From: Elusimicrobia bacterium RIFCSPLOWO2_12_FULL_59_9
GTDB taxonomy: Bacteria; Elusimicrobiota; Elusimicrobia; O2-12-FULL-59-9
NCBI GenBank assembly: GCA_001800185.1
Contig: MGUX01000031.1
Span: forward strand, 1,928-12,308
Length of the DNA stretch: 10,381 bases
Direction: 5' to 3'
This document shows positions 5,672-10,381 of the stretch, piece after piece (position 1 is the first letter of the stretch; the number at the start of each line of letters is the position of its first letter). The notes beneath the pieces were generated by a model. The model was not told the origin of the DNA. It made no database searches and saw nothing but the letters and a program-made list of their open reading frames with translations. The position numbers and the translations under genes are program-made.

Positions 5672-6958
5672 ATGGACAAGATAATGCGCCTATTGACGGC
5701 GGCGTTGTTGATGGAGGCCGCATCGGCTGCGGCGCAGACCGATGGAGGCATGACGACCAAGCTCATCACCGCCGTCGAAAAGGGAAATATCGAGGAGGTC
5801 AGGAGCTTTCTCAAAAAAGGTTGGAGGCCGGACACTAAAAACGACTTCGGCTTTACGCCGTTGATGGCTGCGGCTTCGGGGGGGCGCCTGGAAATATTAA
5901 AGGTCTTAATCGAGGCCGGAGCCGACGTGAACGCCAAGCGGGAGGCGGGCGGCCTGACGCCGCTTATGTTCGCGGCTTCAGCGGGACACGATGATATCAT
6001 CAACGCGCTCGTCGCGTCCGGAGCGGATGTAAAGGCAACTGAAAACGCCGGAAAATCCGTTCTGGCGGTTGCGGCGGCGGCCGGCGCCCCAGCCCGGACG
6101 CTGAAGCTTTTGTTCCAAAAGGGCTCCGAGGTGGGCGTCGCGGATAAAGAAGGGAGGACCGCCTTGTGGGCGGCCGCGCTCGCAGGCTCTACCTCGACCA
6201 TAAGAAACGTCGCAGACCTCGGCGCGGATGTCAACGTCAGAGACAAAAACGGCCGCACCGTTTTGATGGCGGTCGCCGCGGCATACAAGGCATCCAGCCA
6301 CACCGCCAAGGCGCTTATCGATCTCGGGGTGGAGGTGACGGCCAAGGACAATGACCGCAGAACAGCCCTAATGTGCGCGGCCGGAGCAGGACACGCGGAC
6401 GTCGCGGAAATCTTGATCGCCAGCGGCGCCGACGTCAACGCACAGGACGCCTATGGCAAAACGGCCTTGGCGGGGGCGGCGGAAGGGGGTCATGTCGCGG
6501 GTGTCAAGCTTTTAATCGCAAACGGCGCGGATATCAACGCCAGGGATGCGGATGGACGCAGCGTCCTGGCCGCCGCGGCTGAGGAGAATTACGGCGAGAT
6601 CGTGCGGATTTTAAGGCGGGCTGGGGCGCGAGTTCATGTTTCGGGAGAAGCCGAGCGGCAATTGGCCCACGCGGAGACCGCGGTCAAGAAGGCCAAGGCG
6701 CTCCGGGATTTTGAAGCGGCAATCACTGAATTTGAAATGGCGGTCGAAATGGCGCCGGACTGGCCGGCCGCATATCAAGGTTTGGCCCGCGCCTGCGAAG
6801 CGGCCAAGAACTTTGAATGCGCGACCGACAACTTTAAGAAATACCTAGAGTTTGAGCCCGAGGCTAAAGACGCCAAAGAAGTGGCGGAACGCCTCCGGAA
6901 GTTGAAGCGGAAAGCCGCGCCGGCCGCCGGCACAAAAAAGCGCAAAGCGAAAAAATAA
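5672..6958 (+). CDS. Secreted ankyrin-repeat protein with C-terminal TPRs
   Basis: Predicted exported protein-interaction scaffold of 428 residues. A short signal-like segment (MRLLTAALL, then ASAAAQ near 17-22) is followed by about nine ankyrin repeats, roughly residues 27-323. They show the usual TPLMAAAxxG and LIxxGADVNAxD landmarks, most regular at 60-91, 94-124, 158-191 and 229-293. Residues about 331-398 look like two tetratricopeptide repeats (DFEAAITEFEMAVEMAPDWP, then AAKNFECATDNFKKYLEFEP). The end (411-428) is a Lys/Arg-rich tail, KRK and KKRKAKK. No catalytic residues are apparent. Start choice: ATG 5672 sits just after a promoter-like element; ATG 5684 gives a tidier signal peptide; TTG 5630 has GGAGG seven bases upstream but adds 14 polar residues before the hydrophobic segment. 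The Glu inside the hydrophobic segment makes secretion likely rather than certain. It is divergent from the giant repeat gene, which hints at a shared role in the envelope. Confidence 0.85.
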   Translation: MDKIMRLLTAALLMEAASAAAQTDGGMTTKLITAVEKGNIEEVRSFLKKGWRPDTKNDFGFTPLMAAASGGRLEILKVLIEAGADVNAKREAGGLTPLMFAASAGHDDIINALVASGADVKATENAGKSVLAVAAAAGAPARTLKLLFQKGSEVGVADKEGRTALWAAALAGSTSTIRNVADLGADVNVRDKNGRTVLMAVAAAYKASSHTAKALIDLGVEVTAKDNDRRTALMCAAGAGHADVAEILIASGADVNAQDAYGKTALAGAAEGGHVAGVKLLIANGADINARDADGRSVLAAAAEENYGEIVRILRRAGARVHVSGEAERQLAHAETAVKKAKALRDFEAAITEFEMAVEMAPDWPAAYQGLARACEAAKNFECATDNFKKYLEFEPEAKDAKEVAERLRKLKRKAAPAAGTKKRKAKK

Positions 6959-6967
6959 GGCGGGATT

Positions 6968-9523
6968 TCAAAGCTCGCGCCGCAAATTTTCCATGACGCC
7001 GGCGCGGTAAGTTTTCCAGTTGGCAAAAACTCCCACCACCGGCGGCATCCAAAGAGCGGGCAACAGAATCCTTACGAACGGCCATGGCTGCGGCAGGAAG
7101 CGGACGTCGATTTGCCGAGTTAGAAGGCAGCCGAGGCCGAGGGCGATGGCGGCGGCGATGAGGAAAGAAACGGCGCCAATAGACAGAAACTCCCAAAAAT
7201 CAACGAGCATTACCCTAGACTTGGTCAGGCCGAGAGTCCGGAAGAGGGCGGCGCGCTCGCATCGTTCCCGGTGACCGGCGCTGAGAGTGCCCGCGAGGGC
7301 CAAAAGGCCGACTCCCACGCAGAACCAGCTCAGGAGATTTAATGCTCTCAACAGGATGCCTAACACTCTCTCCACGTTTTCTAAAATCTTTGAAATATCA
7401 ATCACGGAGACGTTGGGAAAGGCGCCGATGATTTCTTTTTGAAAACGGGCCGATCGCTCCGCTTGAGGCACTCCCAGCGAGGCAATGAAGCTTTGGGGAG
7501 CGTTTTCCAGCGAGGATGTCGGCAGAGCGATGAAAAAATTGGGCCGGGCGCTCGACCAATCGATTTTGCGGATGGAAGTCACTACCGCCTCCAACGCCCG
7601 GCCTTGTATGTCGAAGCTCACCCGGTCGCCAAGCCCGATTCCGGTCCTCTCGCTGAACCAACGCTCCAGACTCACCTTTGGGCGGCTTTCGCCGGGCTTC
7701 CAAAAATCTCCGCGCACCACTTCTTCGCTTTCCTGAAGGTCATCTTTGTAAGTGAGGTTTTGCTCCCGGGTCAGAAATCTTCGCCGGTCGCGCGCTTCGC
7801 GCGAGACCCCTTCCAACCTTTGCGCTTGCACTGCGGCGCCATTGATGTGGGTGATGCGTGAGCGCACCAGGGGGGCGAACACGGCCGGAGTCTGCGCGTA
7901 GCGGGCAGCCAAAGCGGCGGCGCCCGTCAATTGGGATTTCTGAACGTCCACAAGGAAAAGATTCGGGCCTCCGGGGCCCTGCGTGAGGCGGAACTCCGCG
8001 ACCAGGCTGTGGCGCACCAGCTCCAGGGCGCCCAGAAGGGAGAAGCCGATAGAGAGGGAGAAAAGAAAGACCAAGCTGCGCGGTTTGCGCCGAGTCAACT
8101 CAAGCAAACCATGGCGCAGGGCGAAGGTGCGCGGTCCGTTTAGGAACCGAGCGGCTTTCGACAGAGACCAGAGAGCGGCCAGGATAAGGGTCAGCGCCGC
8201 CGCGACGGATGCCGTCAGGGAGAGCGTGAAGTTGCGGGCGGCCTCCCACGATCCGGCCTTGAGCCTGGTATAAAAATAGAGGGCGGCCAAAGCGAGCGCT
8301 GCGGCGATGGCGTCGGTGCGCACCGCAGGCGGAAGCCCGAGCACTTTCCCCCGAAAAAAGTCCAGCGGCGAAAGCCGCGAAAGGGCCTTCACCTTGTGCG
8401 CGTTGACGGCCAGCGAAACGGCCAGCGCCAGGCCGCAGCCCCCCGCCAAGCTCGGCCAATGCAGAGTCGGGGAAAGGCCCAAGCCGGGAGCCAGGAATTC
8501 TTCAAGCGCCGCAAGGCCCAGGGCGTTTAACGCGCCGCCACCCAAAGCTCCCAGCGCGGCCCCGCCAAGGCCAACGGCGACGCACAGGCTCAGATAGAGC
8601 CGCCCGATGTCGCGCGGACCAGCGCCCAGGCAGCGCAAAATGGCGGCGGTCTCAATTTGTTCGTTTAAAAAAGTAGTGAAGCCGGCCGCCATGCCGACGG
8701 CTCCGAGGAGCAAGGTTACCAAAGCGACGAGGACGAAAAAAAGCGCGGCGCGTTTTAGGCCTTCGCGGCTTCTCGCCTCTGCGTCGGCGAAGGCGGTGAC
8801 GCGGACATAGGGATCATCGAGCTCGGACTCCAGACGCTGCTTGAGCCGCGCGGCCGCCAGGCGAAAATCGCCGGGTCCTTCAATGGCAAATAAACGGCGG
8901 TGGCGAATGCGGCTTCCAAAGCGGATGAGTCCCGTTTCATGCGCGCGCGCAAGCGACACAAGCAGGCGCGGGGCCAAGTTAAAGCCCGACAGGCCGCGGT
9001 CGGGCTCGCGTTTGATGACACCCGCGATCCTCAAACGAATGTGGCCGAGCCGCACGCGGTCTCCGGATTTAAGTCCGTGCTGGAGGGCGGCGACATCCTC
9101 AATGAGGCAGGCGCCTTCTTGAAAGAGCCTAGCCCTGCCGGAGGGGGGGGCCGTCTGGAGGCGTCCGTAAAATGGATAGGATTCGTCGACGGCTTTTACG
9201 CTCACTAAAAACGGCGCGGCGCCGGGCCCGGCAGGCTGCAGCATGGAGGCGAATTCGAGGATGCCGGCGTTTTTGATGACGCCGGTCTCAAGGCGCGCGA
9301 AGACGGCCATGGCCTGCGGGCTGAAGGGTCTTTCGGATTCTACGGCTACATCGGCGGCAAGAAGCTCGCGCGCTTTGGCCGCGACGCCGTGCTCGATGGT
9401 CCGCAGGAGATTTTCGATGCCGAAGAGCAAAGCGACGCCGACCGCGATGAGCGAGCTGAAAAAAAGCATCCGGCCGAGGTGGCGTCTGTAAAGACGCGCC
9501 CCAAAAAGGCCCAGGCTTTTCAT
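6968..9523 (-). CDS. ybbP: YbbP-type ABC transporter permease (FtsX/MacB superfamily)
   Basis: Inner-membrane permease of 851 residues with two FtsX-like cores. Hydrophobic segments at about 19-41, 258-286, 305-343, 358-375, 403-418, 433-455, 480-503, 720-746, 775-802 and 814-834 fit the ten-helix YbbP layout. Two large periplasmic domains lie between helices 1-2 (about 42-257) and 7-8 (about 504-719). After helices 2 and 8 come the cytoplasmic coupling segments, ETAAILRCLGAGPRDI (291-306) and RCERAALFRTLGLTKSRV (753-770), typical of FtsX domains contacting the ATPase. The start codon overlaps the ATPase stop as ATGA, so translation is coupled and stoichiometry is likely fixed. Members of this class do not pump through a channel but move periplasmic domains (mechanotransmission). 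With the adjacent TesA-like esterase, the likely task is extracting lipid-like esters from the membrane. A LolC/E role is less likely, since those proteins have four helices. Confidence 0.9.
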   Translation of the reverse strand: MKSLGLFGARLYRRHLGRMLFFSSLIAVGVALLFGIENLLRTIEHGVAAKARELLAADVAVESERPFSPQAMAVFARLETGVIKNAGILEFASMLQPAGPGAAPFLVSVKAVDESYPFYGRLQTAPPSGRARLFQEGACLIEDVAALQHGLKSGDRVRLGHIRLRIAGVIKREPDRGLSGFNLAPRLLVSLARAHETGLIRFGSRIRHRRLFAIEGPGDFRLAAARLKQRLESELDDPYVRVTAFADAEARSREGLKRAALFFVLVALVTLLLGAVGMAAGFTTFLNEQIETAAILRCLGAGPRDIGRLYLSLCVAVGLGGAALGALGGGALNALGLAALEEFLAPGLGLSPTLHWPSLAGGCGLALAVSLAVNAHKVKALSRLSPLDFFRGKVLGLPPAVRTDAIAAALALAALYFYTRLKAGSWEAARNFTLSLTASVAAALTLILAALWSLSKAARFLNGPRTFALRHGLLELTRRKPRSLVFLFSLSIGFSLLGALELVRHSLVAEFRLTQGPGGPNLFLVDVQKSQLTGAAALAARYAQTPAVFAPLVRSRITHINGAAVQAQRLEGVSREARDRRRFLTREQNLTYKDDLQESEEVVRGDFWKPGESRPKVSLERWFSERTGIGLGDRVSFDIQGRALEAVVTSIRKIDWSSARPNFFIALPTSSLENAPQSFIASLGVPQAERSARFQKEIIGAFPNVSVIDISKILENVERVLGILLRALNLLSWFCVGVGLLALAGTLSAGHRERCERAALFRTLGLTKSRVMLVDFWEFLSIGAVSFLIAAAIALGLGCLLTRQIDVRFLPQPWPFVRILLPALWMPPVVGVFANWKTYRAGVMENLRREL

Positions 9524-10197
9524 GGGACGATGCGGCCTTGGTTCAAGAGGAGCCTGCGGCCCATGCGGGAAGCGATGTCGTCGTCGTGTGTGACGACCAC
9601 CAGCGCCGTTTTTTTTGCGGAGTTGATGTTGAGCAACGTGCCCAAGACTTTTTCAGCCGTGTCCCGGTCCAGGCTGCCGGTGGGCTCATCGGCGAGGATG
9701 AGCGCGGGGCTGTGCGCGTAAGCCCGGCCGATGGCGACTCGCTGCTGCTCGCCTCCGGAAAGCTGGGAGGGGAAATGGTCGTGGCGGCCGTTGAGGCCCA
9801 ATTCATCTAGAATCTCCGCGGCCCGTTTGGCGGCGGCCCTGAGCCCCCAGCCAAGTATCTCAAGGGGAAGGGAGACGTTTTCCAGCGCGGTGAGACTGGG
9901 AATGAGGCCAAAATTCTGAAAAATAAAACCGACCGATGCGCTCCTCCAGGCAGCCAGGGCATCTTCGTCCCAGCCGCGCATGGATTGGCCGCGGAAAAAA
10001 ATTTCTCCCGAATCCGGCCGCTCCAGCGCGGCCATCAGCCCCAGCAACGTTGATTTTCCGCTGCCGCTCGGCCCCGAGATGGCAAGAGTCTGGGTGCCCC
10101 GCACTTCGAGGCTCACGCTTTCCAGAATTATCAGGGATTTTCCCGGCGAGGGGAAGGATTTTGCCACTTCTTTGAGCGCCAGGAGCGCGGCGTCCAT
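9520..10197 (-). CDS. ybbA: YbbA/LolD-type ABC transporter ATP-binding protein
   Basis: Cytoplasmic ATPase of 225 residues that powers the neighbouring permease. All nucleotide-binding motifs are intact: Walker A GPSGSGKST (42-50), Q-loop Gln94 in FIFQNFGLIPSLTALENV, signature LSGGEQQR (146-153), Walker B LILADEP (166-172) with catalytic Glu171, D-loop SLD and switch His204 in VVVTHD. The Q-loop wording and compact length are typical of the MacB/LolD/YbbA group. Start: the stop of the upstream esterase gene and this ATG share a base (TGATG); an in-frame GTG lies one codon earlier at 10200 but is less likely. A GAAGG in the esterase gene about ten bases upstream can serve as the ribosome-binding site. 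It ends inside the permease start (ATGA), placing it in a tight three-gene operon. Confidence 0.93.
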   Translation of the reverse strand: MDAALLALKEVAKSFPSPGKSLIILESVSLEVRGTQTLAISGPSGSGKSTLLGLMAALERPDSGEIFFRGQSMRGWDEDALAAWRSASVGFIFQNFGLIPSLTALENVSLPLEILGWGLRAAAKRAAEILDELGLNGRHDHFPSQLSGGEQQRVAIGRAYAHSPALILADEPTGSLDRDTAEKVLGTLLNINSAKKTALVVVTHDDDIASRMGRRLLLNQGRIVP

Positions 10198-10381
10198 CAC
10201 CTCAGCACCTTCTCTTTCTTAAGAAATGCGAGCACGTTGCCGGCGATGAGGCGGTGGCCTTCGGCATTAGGGTGGATGCCGTCTTCCAAGTTATATCGGG
10301 GACGTCCGGCGACGCCTTCCAACAGAAAGGGCATGAGTTTTAGTCGGTGTTCGCGGGCGATCTCGACGTACATGGCTTCGA
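10197..10381 (-). CDS. tesA: TesA-like SGNH esterase, C-terminal fragment (runs off window)
   Basis: Only the last 60 residues are in the window; the gene enters from the right edge. The readable end contains EAMYVEIAREHRLKLMPF and then the block-V motif DGIHPNAEGH, whose Asp and His complete the Ser-Asp-His catalytic triad of SGNH/GDSL hydrolases, followed by the final helix ending FLKKEKVLR. This spacing and wording match arylesterase/TesA-type (acyl-CoA thioesterase I, lysophospholipase L1) proteins. Those are usually periplasmic, but the signal peptide and nucleophile Ser are outside the window. The stop overlaps the ATPase start by one base. The neighbouring YbbA- and YbbP-type genes support the TesA assignment, since these three are known genomic partners. 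Confidence 0.85.
   Translation of the reverse strand, partial: EAMYVEIAREHRLKLMPFLLEGVAGRPRYNLEDGIHPNAEGHRLIAGNVLAFLKKEKVLR

Noticed and set aside
5656..6438. 260-residue open frame antisense to the ankyrin gene
   Set aside because: Its Ala/Ser/Pro-rich repetitive translation simply mirrors the ankyrin repeats on the other strand.
6940..6990. Possible terminator for the permease transcript (T-rich runs after the stop)
   Set aside because: Only 4-base stems with long loops could be drawn next to the T-runs, and the strong GC palindrome nearby is on the wrong side of them.

Overview
The window is gene-dense, GC-rich bacterial chromosome (GC judged by eye, not counted). It has no RNA genes, mobile elements, CRISPR array or long empty stretch. 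Six genes lie on the minus strand and one on the plus strand; every gap between genes is under about 100 bases. A Gram-negative-type (two-membrane) organism is suggested by a very long secreted protein with alternating aromatic strands and a C-terminal Phe, and by a TesA/YbbA/YbbP-type lipase-transporter operon. The mix of a B12-type radical SAM enzyme, a secreted ankyrin-TPR protein and a giant '[FLW]-P-[LF]-[YWF]' repeat protein would suit an Elusimicrobiota-, Omnitrophota- or Myxococcota-like lineage. That placement is a guess from gene flavour, not a determination.

Layout from left to right. At 13-1518 (minus) lies a cobalamin-binding-type radical SAM enzyme with its own textbook promoter at 1578-1606. 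At 1619-2233 (minus) is tag, 3-methyladenine DNA glycosylase I, which starts 18 bases after the end of an 1108-residue secreted repeat protein (2252-5578, minus). That repeat protein is the most unusual item here. It holds an N-terminal array of 74-residue period, a central ladder of Pro-aromatic strands every 16-20 residues, and a C-terminal array of four 88/88/87-residue units. It is divergently transcribed from a secreted ankyrin-TPR protein (5672-6958, plus). Both divergent genes appear to be driven by extended -10 promoters placed so close to the start codon that the mRNAs would be leaderless or nearly so.

The right third (6968-10381, minus) is a translationally coupled operon: the 3' end of a TesA-like SGNH esterase, a YbbA/LolD-type ABC ATPase (overlap TGATG) and a YbbP-type ten-helix FtsX-family permease (overlap ATGA). 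Together they probably form an inner-membrane machine that extracts hydrophobic molecules and passes them to a periplasmic esterase. The permease gene converges on the ankyrin gene with only 9 bases between the stop codons.

The best candidate for something undescribed is the divergent pair, the giant repeat protein plus the ankyrin-TPR protein. Both are predicted to be exported, they share one 93-base control region, and neither has a function I can name.
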